A DNA stretch of 64,000 nucleotides from Acetivibrio alkalicellulosi. Its GTDB lineage: Bacteria > Bacillota > Clostridia > Acetivibrionales > Acetivibrionaceae. The notes beneath the pieces were generated by a model. The model saw only the letters and a program-made list of their open reading frames with translations. It was not told the origin of the DNA and ran no database searches. A program made the position numbers and the translations under genes. Location of the stretch: NCBI GenBank assembly GCA_008125075.1, contig VLTH01000001.1, forward strand, positions 780,671-844,670, written 5' to 3'. Positions 45,366 through 53,830 of the stretch are shown in pieces (the stretch's first letter is position 1; each line of letters starts with the position of its first letter).

Positions 45366-46556
45366 TTACTCAACTGTAATGCCTCCATCAATTGTTACAA
45401 CATAATATTCTGTACATTGTTTGCATTCTTCATTAGCATATGTTTTGCAATAAAAGCAATAGTTATTTTCCCATACAAAGTATTCATCTTCATTTTTAAT
45501 TGATATGGGGTAGAATTCCTTTGAAGAAGGATCTTTTAGATTAAATTTAATTGATGCAAAATCTCCATCTTGACGTATTAGATCATAAATATCTGCTTCA
45601 TTTACTTTAAATTTAAAACTAATCTCATTATCTTCTGGTCTGATTTCATATGAAAAATTAGTATCCTCTATGTTAGGAAGTATGGATCCTGGAAGAATTT
45701 CAACAGCTTCTAAATCATTGGAATCATATTCAACGACAAATTCAAAATTATCAATTCCTCCCATAGAAGGTGGGTCATCACGATGAATTACATTTGTAAA
45801 GGTTATTGGAACAATTACAGAATCACTTTCTAAAGGATTATATGTAACTGTATCTACTTGTAATTGTTTTCGTCTTACAGCTGGTCTTACAAATCTTGCA
45901 TAATGTTGGGCAGATATTCTTTCTCCTCCTTTTACTATTATAGTGGTGTTATTTGGGTATTCACTTATAATACTTGAGGCAGGAACGTTAAAAGAAGCAC
46001 TTCCAAAAATTGTACAAGATATTGATATATTTAATTCAGTATTAGCTGGGTAAGTAAAATATTTAGTTCGATATTCCTGATTACCAATAAATATATTATA
46101 CGATCCATCTTCTTCTGGTGTTACATTAAGTGGGGCGGGATCAAGTTTTAATGTTGCATGCCCAGAGGCAAAAGTAGCATGTTGACCAATGCATAGAACT
46201 TCTATTTGGACTAATTCTTGACTAACAGGAAAACTATCAATTTGATTTAATATGTATCTTCTTAATAGAATATAGTCACTAGAATCAACTTTTCCATCAC
46301 CATTTAAATCTGCGTATACAAATGGATTGCCTACAGGAAAATCATCAATAATTTCTAGTACATACCTTCTTAATAAAACAAGGTCAATTGAGTTTATCTT
46401 TCCATCTCCATTTAAATCCCCATATGATGGTCTTAAATCTTCATTAGTTAAATCTTCATTAGTGTCTCCAAATGCAGACGATAACAGTAATGACATTGTT
46501 AACAATGTAACAACCATTAAAAAGATTGTTTTCCTTACTTTTTTTGCACATTTCAT
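45366..46556 (-). CDS. Adaptor scaffoldin: N-terminal dockerin plus C-terminal cohesin
   Basis: 396 residues, secreted. Signal peptide (about 1-31); dockerin (about 45-112) with two complete calcium loops LNGDGKINSIDL and LNGDGKVDSSDY; a middle region of unknown fold (about 115-240); and a C-terminal type I-like cohesin (about 245-396) recognised from VIVPITFTNV, GGIDNFEFVVEYDSNDLEAV, LPGSI, FSYEI, ISFKFKV, DGDFASIKF and the closing IDGGITVE. Inside the last loop is a CxxC-x7-CxxC cluster (Cys367, 370, 378, 381), not expected in cohesins and possibly metal binding or disulphide bonded. A protein with one dockerin and one cohesin can extend or switch specificity within a cellulosome. GGGGGA RBS before the ATG. 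Divergent from the CRISPR locus. Confidence 0.8.
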   Translation of the reverse strand: MKCAKKVRKTIFLMVVTLLTMSLLLSSAFGDTNEDLTNEDLRPSYGDLNGDGKINSIDLVLLRRYVLEIIDDFPVGNPFVYADLNGDGKVDSSDYILLRRYILNQIDSFPVSQELVQIEVLCIGQHATFASGHATLKLDPAPLNVTPEEDGSYNIFIGNQEYRTKYFTYPANTELNISISCTIFGSASFNVPASSIISEYPNNTTIIVKGGERISAQHYARFVRPAVRRKQLQVDTVTYNPLESDSVIVPITFTNVIHRDDPPSMGGIDNFEFVVEYDSNDLEAVEILPGSILPNIEDTNFSYEIRPEDNEISFKFKVNEADIYDLIRQDGDFASIKFNLKDPSSKEFYPISIKNEDEYFVWENNYCFYCKTYANEECKQCTEYYVVTIDGGITVE

Positions 46557-46664
46557 AAAATTTCCCCCTTAATATAACAAACTTTTATATTTATATACAG
46601 CATTATATCATATCGCGCTTACGGTAACAAGGATTTTGGAAAAAAGGAGAACAATGTTTTTAAA

Positions 46665-46694
46665 TCGACAAAGAACATATGTTTGTAATATAAT
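46665..46694 (+). promoter_or_regulatory. Promoter with LexA-like box upstream of the cas locus
   Basis: TCGACA (46665-46670), 18 bases, TATAAT (46689-46694). GAACATATGTTT (46673-46684), one mismatch from a perfect LexA box, lies in the spacer 2 bases after the -35, nearly the same layout as the proven-looking yneA promoter of this window. A looser GAACAATGTTTT is at about 46650. It points towards cas10, whose start is 440 bases further on. Confidence 0.5.
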
Positions 46695-47134
46695 TAAGTA
46701 TATAAATGTGTTAAATACTTATAATTTAAATAGTTATATGTTATGAAAAACAAGTACTTTGATAATTAACGTCAAATGCTTGTTTTTTTTGAAGAAAATC
46801 TCCTAAGTGAAGATTAATATTTAAATAAGGAGATGAAAAGTAGATGCTATTCTCAATCTATTAAAAGTACTAGGTAATTTATCATGAATCAGAATAATAT
46901 TGATGTTTTAGAAAATGTCTCAAGTTAGCAGGAGTTTCCATAATATATAATTTATGAAGATCTATAATAAGAAAATTATAAAGACAAGAAGGAATTTATT
47001 AGAATTTTGTAGAACAATAGTAATTATAAATACAAAAATCAGGAATACAAAGAATAATCTTCTACAAAATATATAATCTATTGAAAATTAGAAGCTATGT
47101 TTATTGTATTTCTTGTAGTATTAGGAGGGGGATA
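46695..47134. other. 440-base leader before the cas10-csm2 gene
   Basis: No credible gene. A good RBS (AAGGAGATG near 46828) is followed by reading frames of fewer than 20 codons. AACAAG (46750s) and CTTGTT (46780s) could form a hairpin ending in a T run, which would attenuate transcription from the upstream promoter. No CRISPR repeat was found here. Confidence 0.45.
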
Positions 47135-48922
47135 ATGAACAATAAGCTTATAAATCTTACAATTGGAGCATTTTTACATGATATCGGAAAAATTATTTTC
47201 AGATCATCTAATCAAGATTCTAGATCACATCCTTTATCAGGTGAAAAATTTGTAGAAACAATATTCAATGAGCCTGAAATTCTTGAATGTATAATGTATC
47301 ATCATAAACAAGATATAAAGAATTCTAAAATTAAAGATGATTCATTGGCATATATAGTTTATTATGCTGACAATATAGCATCAGGGGCAGATAGAAGAGA
47401 AAAGGAAGAAGATGAATGGGGTTTTGATAAGTATACACCACTTAAATCAGTATTTAACCTGATGTTTAATAATTCGGCTAAAGAAGTATATGACCTAAAA
47501 GAAACTAGAGATATTAATTTCCCCAAAGAAAGTGGAATTTGCAACCAAAGCATTTATAATAAAATATTTAATGATCTAGACAAAGGTTTAAAAAGTGTTA
47601 ATTTTGACAAAAACTATATAAATTCATTAAATGAACTATTAGAAGCTCATCTTTCATATGTTCCTTCTTCAACATATAAAAAAGAAGTAGAAGATATATC
47701 ACTTTATGATCATCTTAAACTTACTGCCGCAATATCTTCTTGCACATACAAGTATTTAGAAGCAGAAAGTAAAACTTCATATAAAGAAGTTTTGTATGAT
47801 AATGAAAAAGATTTTTATGATGAAAAGGCATATTTAATGTTTTCCTGTGATATTTCAGGTATTCAACAGTTTATTTACACAATTTCAAGTAAAGGGGCTT
47901 TAAAATCTTTAAGAAGTAGATCATTTTACCTTGAAATAATGCTTGAACATATAATGGATATGCTTCTTGATAAGTTTGAACTAACAAGAGCAAATCTTAT
48001 ATATACAGGTGGTGGACATGCATATGCACTTTTTCCTAATACAAATGAAGTTAAAGAAGAATTACAAAAAGCAATGAAACAAATAAACAAGTGGTTTTTG
48101 AGAAACCTCGAAACATCTTTATTTATTGCATATGCTTATGAAGAGTGTTCGGGAAATAACTTAATGAACAAACCACATGACAGCACTCCCTATATAAATA
48201 TTTTTAGAAATCTATCCTCAAAAATTTCAAAAATGAAAATGACAAGATATGATCTAGAAGATATAAATATGCTAAATAAAAATATCAACTCTTACAATGG
48301 TAGAGAATGTAAAGTGTGCTCAAATATTAATTCAATAGTTGAAAAGGATGCTTTTAGTGATGAATATAACGTATGTGAAAATTGTAACATGCTATACAAA
48401 ATGTCATCTAAACTTATAAAAGATAATACATTGATTTTAACTGCTAATTCTAAAATTTCAAAGCTTGAAGATATTTATATGCCTATGCCGTCAATATCAG
48501 ATTGTGATAATTATATGTATGTAATATCAGAGAATAAAGCTATTGAACTTCTTGCAGAAAATGTTATGAGAAAATTGCAAAGACCAGATAGAAACGGAAG
48601 AATGACATTTGGAAAACTTACAACATCAAAAATTAGAAACATATTGTCCCTTGTAAATGAAATATACAATAAAGTAATTTTTAGTGATGAAAAACTTGAT
48701 GAAAGAATTCAAAATGAAATAATGTATATGAAAGTAAGACTTATTTATGAAGCCGGTAGAGAACATGAAAAAGAAAAGCCTGTTGGCGAATTTGCAAAAA
48801 AATCTGATATCATAACTGCTATTGACTTTATTGGTGATGATAAAAGAAAGTTTATACGTTATTCAAGATATTTAGAAGCACTGGTGGCATATTTTAAATT
48901 TTTAGGTGGTAAAGACGAATAA
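47135..48922 (+). CDS. Cas10(Csm1)-Csm2 fusion lacking the cyclase palm
   Basis: 595 residues. Residues 1-110 are the Cas10 HD nuclease domain (His15-Asp16 in FLHDIGK; HPLSGEKF; MYHHKQD). Residues about 200-370 form the first palm, with GGGHAYALF (292-300), the normal non-catalytic form. Residues 392-417 hold a CxxC...CxxC zinc finger. From about 474 onward the sequence is Csm2: LTTSKIRNILSLVNEIYN, MYMKVRLIYEAGRE, and DDKRKFIRYSRYLEALVAYF with terminal GGKD. The second palm with GGDD and the D4 domain, together about 270-300 residues in usual Csm1, are missing. No separate csm2 exists. The fused protein could therefore supply the large and small subunits but not cyclic oligoadenylate. ATG 47135 has AGGAGGGGG; TTG 47081 has no RBS. 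Confidence 0.85.
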   Translation: MNNKLINLTIGAFLHDIGKIIFRSSNQDSRSHPLSGEKFVETIFNEPEILECIMYHHKQDIKNSKIKDDSLAYIVYYADNIASGADRREKEEDEWGFDKYTPLKSVFNLMFNNSAKEVYDLKETRDINFPKESGICNQSIYNKIFNDLDKGLKSVNFDKNYINSLNELLEAHLSYVPSSTYKKEVEDISLYDHLKLTAAISSCTYKYLEAESKTSYKEVLYDNEKDFYDEKAYLMFSCDISGIQQFIYTISSKGALKSLRSRSFYLEIMLEHIMDMLLDKFELTRANLIYTGGGHAYALFPNTNEVKEELQKAMKQINKWFLRNLETSLFIAYAYEECSGNNLMNKPHDSTPYINIFRNLSSKISKMKMTRYDLEDINMLNKNINSYNGRECKVCSNINSIVEKDAFSDEYNVCENCNMLYKMSSKLIKDNTLILTANSKISKLEDIYMPMPSISDCDNYMYVISENKAIELLAENVMRKLQRPDRNGRMTFGKLTTSKIRNILSLVNEIYNKVIFSDEKLDERIQNEIMYMKVRLIYEAGREHEKEKPVGEFAKKSDIITAIDFIGDDKRKFIRYSRYLEALVAYFKFLGGKDE

Positions 48923-48949
48923 TTACAAGATTAGAAGGAGGATAAAACA

Positions 48950-49615
48950 ATGTATGGAAAAATAAGAATAAGTGCAGAAATAGAAATAAAGACAGGTATG
49001 CATATAGGAGGTTCAAATGCATATTCGGCAATAGGTGCGGTAGATTCACCAGTAATAAGAGACACACTGACAAAAGACCCGATTATTCCTGGGAGCAGTC
49101 TTAAAGGAAAGCTAAGGACACTTTTAGCAAGAAGTATTTCTCAAAGTATAATTTTAGAAAAACATAATAATGACCATGATTCTATAAAAAGGCTTTTTGG
49201 CTCAAGTGGAGACAAAATAGGAGACAAAATAATTAAGTCTAGATTGATATTTTCAGACTGCCCTTTAAAAAACAAAGATAAGTTAAAAGAAGTAGGAAGT
49301 ACTGAAATAAAATTTGAAAATACAATTGGAAGAATTGATTCTGTTGCTAATCCACGTCAAATAGAAAGAGTAATAAGAGGTGCAATCTTTGATTTTAAGT
49401 TGGTTTATGATATAGATAATAAGGATGAATTAGAAGCTGATATGAAAAATTTTGCACATGCTATAAAACTTTTGCAAATGGACTATTTAGGAGGTCATGG
49501 AACAAGAGGATATGGAAAGGTAGATTTTTCAATTATAGATATTGAAGTTATGGAAAACTGTATTAACCAAGACGAAAAGGCTAAAATAATAGAGATATTA
49601 AGGGATGTGGGATAA
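48950..49615 (+). CDS. csm3: Type III-A backbone nuclease Csm3
   Basis: 221 residues, normal length. A Cas7-type RAMP protein forming the filament along the crRNA. Asp32 in SAIGAVDSPVIRD matches the catalytic Asp which cuts target RNA every 6 nt. PIIPGSSLKGKLRTLLAR and GGHGTRGYGKVDF are the glycine-rich RAMP motifs. It keeps the residues needed for RNA cleavage, even though the cyclase part of Cas10 is gone. AAGGAGG precedes the ATG; csm4 overlaps its stop codon (TAATG). Confidence 0.93.
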   Translation: MYGKIRISAEIEIKTGMHIGGSNAYSAIGAVDSPVIRDTLTKDPIIPGSSLKGKLRTLLARSISQSIILEKHNNDHDSIKRLFGSSGDKIGDKIIKSRLIFSDCPLKNKDKLKEVGSTEIKFENTIGRIDSVANPRQIERVIRGAIFDFKLVYDIDNKDELEADMKNFAHAIKLLQMDYLGGHGTRGYGKVDFSIIDIEVMENCINQDEKAKIIEILRDVG

Positions 49616-50604
49616 TGAATTATTGTCTGTTTAAATTATATTTTACAACAGCGCTACATATAGGCAATGCCAGAGGAGTAGCAACACTTTCCTCATCTGA
49701 AACAACAATTAAAAGTGATACAGTTTTTTCTGCACTATGTCACGAAGCACTTCAAACAGGGGGGAACGATTTATTAGATGAACTGTATAATATGGCTTTA
49801 AATGATAGTATTGCTTTATCTGATGCACTGCCATTTAGTGATGAAAAGTATTTTTTGCCAAAACCAATGCTAAAAGTTGATGGAAATCTTAAAAAAGAAT
49901 ACAATTCCATAGAAAGAAAAGCTGCAAAAAAATTGGAATATATCGAGGCTGCAAGTTTTGAAAATTATATTAAATCAATAAATGGTGATGAAGATTTTGA
50001 TATACAAAGTGCTTCAAATCTTTTGAAAAATATATATGTAATAGGAGTAAAAGCTTGTGTTTCGATAAAAGGAGAAGAAAAGCCACAACCTTATCATATA
50101 GGATCTATTTCTTTTAATGATGATTGTGGTCTTTACATAGTAGTAGGTTTTTCAGATGATAAAAACTTGAATCTAATATCAAAGCTTTTAAAAAATCTTT
50201 CTGTAAGTGGTATAGGAGGGAGGAAACGTACTGGTTTTGGAAAATTTGAATTAGATGATCCAATATATCTTGATGAACCATATACAGATAGCTTAGAGGG
50301 TATTAGTAAGCTATTAAATATTAAGGATGCTAAATATAAAATGGCAATTAATTGTTGTTTGCCAAAAGATGAGGAGCTTGAAAATGCTTTAGATGGAGCA
50401 ACATATTCACTTATTAGAAGGGGTGGATTTGTTGAAAGTTATGAGTTCTCAGAAAAACCATTGAAAAGAAAGACATTGTATGCTTTTGACAGTGGATCTT
50501 GTTTTGTAAATACCTTTAAGGGAGATGTTTTTGATGTTTCAGAGATGGGAAATCACCCTGTATATAGGTTTCTTAAGCCATTGTTTATGGGGGTGAATAT
50601 ATGA
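49615..50604 (+). CDS. csm4: Type III-A Cas5-like protein Csm4
   Basis: 329 residues. Two RAMP-like ferredoxin folds are suggested by LYFTTALHIGNARG with SDTVFSALCHEAL, and the second glycine-rich loop VSGIGGRKRTGFGKFEL near residue 205. Csm4 caps the crRNA 5' handle and binds the Cas10 subunit. The C-terminal MGNHPVYRFLKPLFMGV is typical. It overlaps csm3 at the start and csm5 at the end (ATGA), so translation is coupled. Confidence 0.9.
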   Translation: MNYCLFKLYFTTALHIGNARGVATLSSSETTIKSDTVFSALCHEALQTGGNDLLDELYNMALNDSIALSDALPFSDEKYFLPKPMLKVDGNLKKEYNSIERKAAKKLEYIEAASFENYIKSINGDEDFDIQSASNLLKNIYVIGVKACVSIKGEEKPQPYHIGSISFNDDCGLYIVVGFSDDKNLNLISKLLKNLSVSGIGGRKRTGFGKFELDDPIYLDEPYTDSLEGISKLLNIKDAKYKMAINCCLPKDEELENALDGATYSLIRRGGFVESYEFSEKPLKRKTLYAFDSGSCFVNTFKGDVFDVSEMGNHPVYRFLKPLFMGVNI

Positions 50605-51719
50605 AGAGCCATTTGAAAACTATGAATTTAGAAATTGAAACACTATCACCACTTTATATAGGTAGTGGAAAATCTATTAATAAAAAAGAATACATTTATA
50701 TAGAAAAAGGACATAGAGTATTGATACTAGATAATAACAAGTTTTTTAATTTTCTTGTTAAGAAAAATCTAATACCAGAATATGAAAAATTTATGTTAAG
50801 AGAGCAAAAGGATTTATATAAGTGGCTCATTGAATTGAATATAAGAAAAGAAGAATTAGAGTTATTTAAGAGTTATGAAATAAATGCTTCTGATGCAATA
50901 ATTGCTGACAAGACATTAAAAGAGATAAATTTATTTATAAAGGATAAATATATAAAACCTTATGTACCAGGAAGTAGTCTTAAAGGCTATATTAAAACAG
51001 CAATACTTTCAAAATTTATAAGTGAAGATAAAAGTTTCTCAAGTAAAGTTTATCTAGATATGAAAAATAAATTGACAGAAAGAAAGCTTGAATTTAAAAA
51101 TGAAGAAAGAGAAATTGAAACAAAGTATATAAATAAATTACCATTTGAAAGTAAAAAAGAAAGAAACGGTTCTATTAACTCATTAATGAGAGGTATACAG
51201 ATTAGTGATAGTGAACCTATTGATATTGAAAATATTATTCTTTGTACAAAAATTGACTATAAAAAAGATAAATCAAAAAGCGAAATTGATATATTCAGAG
51301 AGTGTATAAAACCAAATACTGTTATAAGACATACGTTTACATATGACCATGATATATTTAAACAATGCAAAATAGATATACAATTTATAAAAAATTCCAT
51401 AAAAGAATTTTATAACATTCAAAAGAAATACCATATAGATAAATTTATAATTGATAATGATTTTGAAAAAATCATTGATGAAGAATACGAAATATATCTA
51501 GGTGGTGGAGCAGGATATAACTCAAAAACACTTTCTTACTCATTAGGAAATAATGATGTATTGCATTTTGTATCAAAAATAATGGATAAAAAGTTTAAGG
51601 ATCATAAGCATTATCAAGATGTTGATTTGGGTATTTCTCCTAGAACATTAAAGTGCACTAAGTATAATAATAAGTATTATATTATGGGACGATGCAAAAT
51701 TTTATTTAATGAAGCTTAA
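50601..51719 (+). CDS. csm5: Type III-A RAMP protein Csm5
   Basis: 372 residues. The N-terminal LEIETLSPLYIGSGKSINKKEY and IKPYVPGSSLKGYIKTAIL with C-terminal YLGGGAGYNSKTLSY show the Csm5 family. It caps the 3' end of the crRNA and helps final maturation. Length and order are as expected. A gap of about 95 bases separates it from cas2, in which a new RBS GGGGCGA starts the adaptation genes. Confidence 0.9.
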   Translation: MKSHLKTMNLEIETLSPLYIGSGKSINKKEYIYIEKGHRVLILDNNKFFNFLVKKNLIPEYEKFMLREQKDLYKWLIELNIRKEELELFKSYEINASDAIIADKTLKEINLFIKDKYIKPYVPGSSLKGYIKTAILSKFISEDKSFSSKVYLDMKNKLTERKLEFKNEEREIETKYINKLPFESKKERNGSINSLMRGIQISDSEPIDIENIILCTKIDYKKDKSKSEIDIFRECIKPNTVIRHTFTYDHDIFKQCKIDIQFIKNSIKEFYNIQKKYHIDKFIIDNDFEKIIDEEYEIYLGGGAGYNSKTLSYSLGNNDVLHFVSKIMDKKFKDHKHYQDVDLGISPRTLKCTKYNNKYYIMGRCKILFNEA

Positions 51720-51815
51720 TACAATTAGCTTTTAATGTAAACTGTTCTTTGAAAACTTAATATGAATATTTTTTTAAGGGAATTGGTATAAAAAATAATA
51801 CAAGGGGCGATATTA

Positions 51816-52142
51816 TTGGAATGGTGGCAAAAAATGCTTGAATGTGATTCAACAGAAGATATTAATTCTTCAAAGAGGTTAGTTCTTATTATTTATGATA
51901 TTGTAAATGACAAAAGAAGGCGAGCAATGGTAAAATGTCTTGAATCATTTGGGATAAGAGTTCAGAAGTCAGCTTTTGAGTGTTGTTTAGATGAAACTCT
52001 TTATAAAAAAATGTTGAAAAAACTTGAAAAAATAATTTCTGAAGAAGATTTATTGAGAGTCTATAGACTTAGCAGCAGATGTAATATTGAATGTTGGGGA
52101 AGTGTTCAATTATTTGTAAATAGCGATTATTGGGTTTTGTAA
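51816..52142 (+). CDS. cas2: CRISPR adaptation protein Cas2
   Basis: 108 residues. The fold is seen from LVLIIYDIVNDKRRRAMVKC (metal-binding Asp after the first strand), FGIRVQKSAFEC and LLRVYRLS. The first 15 residues extend beyond the usual start, but TTG 51816 has GGGGCGA 5 bases upstream and no later RBS fits. Cas2 forms the core of the Cas1-Cas2 integrase. Here it lies before cas1, with a small coiled-coil gene and the mini-array between them, which is an unusual order. Confidence 0.92.
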   Translation: MEWWQKMLECDSTEDINSSKRLVLIIYDIVNDKRRRAMVKCLESFGIRVQKSAFECCLDETLYKKMLKKLEKIISEEDLLRVYRLSSRCNIECWGSVQLFVNSDYWVL

Positions 52143-52213
52143 TAATAAAGTATGTTTTATCATTGAAAATAATATGATATAATTAATTGAAATAATGAAT
52201 AAGAGGTGTAAAA

Positions 52214-52474
52214 ATGACTGATCGCGAGCTTCTTGAATTGATTGCTAATCAAGTTGGAAAACTTACAAATGATTTTTCTGAATTTAAAAATGAACAGAAA
52301 AAAACAAATAAAGAAATACAAATATTAAGCAATACAGTTACAAGGATAGAGCAAGAACAAGGGAAAAAACTTGATGCTTTATTTGATGGATATATACAGA
52401 ACAATGACAGGCTCAATAGAATAGAAAAGGCTGTAGAAAATCAACAAGAATATATCCTTAAGCGAGTAAAGTAA
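52214..52474 (+). CDS. Small coiled-coil protein between cas2 and cas1
   Basis: 86 residues, almost wholly helical with heptad-like spacing (KLTNDFSEFKNEQKKTNKE, LSNTVTRIEQEQGKKLDALF). It has no membrane segment. Similar small coiled-coil proteins are widespread in clostridia without known function, so it may be a bystander. ATG 52214 follows AAGAGGTG. The position inside the adaptation genes makes a role as a Cas accessory possible but unproven. Confidence 0.7.
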   Translation: MTDRELLELIANQVGKLTNDFSEFKNEQKKTNKEIQILSNTVTRIEQEQGKKLDALFDGYIQNNDRLNRIEKAVENQQEYILKRVK

Positions 52475-52610
52475 ATGATTTGTGCCGATATGCAATACTA
52501 AAGGGTTTGAAGCATTTCTATCAATTGCTTTCATATCATTCAATATAAAATTAACACTTACTACGCAAAAAGTCCCATAACTATTTAAAACACTGGTCTA
52601 AAATACATAG

Positions 52611-52715
52611 TGATAAAAAACCATAACCCCGACAGGGGACGGAAACTTTTAACATTCATATCCTTAAACCTCCTAAATTTATGATAAAAAACCATAACCC
52701 CCACAGGGGACGGAA
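52611..52715 (+). CRISPR. Two-repeat, one-spacer mini CRISPR array
   Basis: Repeat 1 (about 52611-52646) and repeat 2 (about 52682-52715) share 33 of 34 bases. Both have a CCCC-NACA-GGGG hairpin, and repeat 1 ends in GACGGAAAC, the typical 3' handle sequence, so the crRNA reads rightward. Repeat 2 is changed at its end (GGAAGG), as in a terminal repeat. The spacer is 52647-52681 (35 bases). The array sits in the gap directly before the cas1 RBS (52724-52730). No longer array occurs in the window. Confidence 0.85.
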
Positions 52716-52735
52716 GGAAATAAGGGAGGGATTTG

Positions 52736-53743
52736 ATGGGGATTCTTTATTTAAACACAGAGGGGTCAAAAGTTCGTAAAAGTGGTGGCAAAATAATTGT
52801 TGAAAAAGAAGGTGAAACTGTTACTACTATACCTTTAGAACAAATAACAGGTGTTGTTATATTTACAGGTGTTCATTTAACTGAGGCTGTTGTTGTTGAA
52901 TTTCTTAAAATGGGTACATCTGTAACATATCTTTCAACTAGAGGTCAGTATTATGGAAGACTTGAATCTGTCCACAGTGTTGATGTTGAAAGACAAATGA
53001 AACAAGCGTTACTTACAAAAGATGGAAAGTTTTGTTTGGATATTTCAAAGGAATTTATTTCAGCTAAAATTCACAATCAGATTACTGTACTACGATGGTT
53101 TATGAAAAACAAACCTGAAGCAAATCAAGGAGAGCTTGATGAACTTAAAATATCATATAATAAGGTAAAGGAAGCAACTACTATACAACAGCTTATGGGC
53201 TTTGAAGGAAACGCAGCAAAAATATACTTTTTATGTCTATCAAAACTTTGTAAACCAGAATTCAAATTTTACGGCAGGACAAGACAACCTCCTAAAGATG
53301 CCTTTAATTCTATGCTTAGTTATGGTTATGCCTTATTGATGTATGAAATATATACAATTCTTGGTTCTCATGGTTTATACCCTTACTTTGGATTTATGCA
53401 TAAACCCAAAAGAGGTCATCCTGCTTTAGTTTCCGATCTAATGGAAGAGTGGAGACCAGTATTAATTGATGCATTTGTACTTCATTTAGTCAATAAAGGC
53501 AGCTTTAAAAGTATTGATTTTGAAGTTGATTCATCAAGTGGTGGAGTTTTTTTAAGAAGAGATCAATCTAAGGATTTTTTAAGTAGATATGAAAAGAGAG
53601 TTTTAACACAAATTAAAAACCCTGATGATGACTCTAATGAGATATTCAATTACAGAATACAATTGGAACATCAAGTAAAAAAGATGGCAAAAGCAATTGA
53701 TAATAATAACAGTGAATATTATAAAAGCTATCGAATAAGATAA
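52736..53743 (+). CDS. cas1: CRISPR adaptation integrase Cas1
   Basis: 335 residues. The N-terminal beta domain (LYLNTEGSKVRKSGGKIIV) and helical catalytic domain with Glu157 in LMGFEGNAAKIYF and the His/Asp block GHPALVSDLMEEWRP are intact. It integrates new spacers with Cas2. ATG 52736 is chosen, with GGGAGGG five bases upstream; TTG 52733 would be too close. Because the mini-array is in its 5' region and same strand, Cas6-type cleavage of the transcript would shorten its mRNA leader. Confidence 0.94.
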   Translation: MGILYLNTEGSKVRKSGGKIIVEKEGETVTTIPLEQITGVVIFTGVHLTEAVVVEFLKMGTSVTYLSTRGQYYGRLESVHSVDVERQMKQALLTKDGKFCLDISKEFISAKIHNQITVLRWFMKNKPEANQGELDELKISYNKVKEATTIQQLMGFEGNAAKIYFLCLSKLCKPEFKFYGRTRQPPKDAFNSMLSYGYALLMYEIYTILGSHGLYPYFGFMHKPKRGHPALVSDLMEEWRPVLIDAFVLHLVNKGSFKSIDFEVDSSSGGVFLRRDQSKDFLSRYEKRVLTQIKNPDDDSNEIFNYRIQLEHQVKKMAKAIDNNNSEYYKSYRIR

Positions 53744-53830
53744 ATTTTAAAAACTTTTGAAAATAAATGTCTTGTTTTGTTAATTAACGTTATAATATAA
53801 TAAAAAGAAAAGCATTAAAGGGGCGATAAA

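Noticed and set aside
46828-46900. Small gene with AAGGAGATG before the cas locus
   Set aside because: All frames behind the RBS stop within 20 codons and match nothing; perhaps a relic or leader peptide but unsupported.
48005-48030. GGGHAYAL as a mutated GGDD
   Set aside because: The first palm of Csm1 proteins normally has a GGG-type loop without catalytic Asp pair. The missing part is the second palm, so this is not evidence of mutation.
48862-48922. G-D-D triplet near the end of the Cas10 fusion as a cyclase motif
   Set aside because: It reads IGDDKRKF and lies in the conserved Csm2 segment before YLEALVAYF, not in a palm strand context. It is not the GGDD motif.
48923-48949. Loss of csm2
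   Set aside because: At first csm2 seemed absent since csm3 follows cas10 after 27 bases. The Csm2 signature is in the C-terminus of the preceding gene.
52475-52610. Further CRISPR repeats in the gap after the coiled-coil gene
   Set aside because: No sequence resembling the CCCC-NACA-GGGG hairpin or GGAAAC end was found; it is at most a leader.
52590-52659. A 24-codon reading frame on the minus strand starting in the spacer and running through repeat 1
   Set aside because: It has a good RBS, but it is built from spacer and repeat sequence and has no similarity I recognise. The antisense-guide explanation is simpler.
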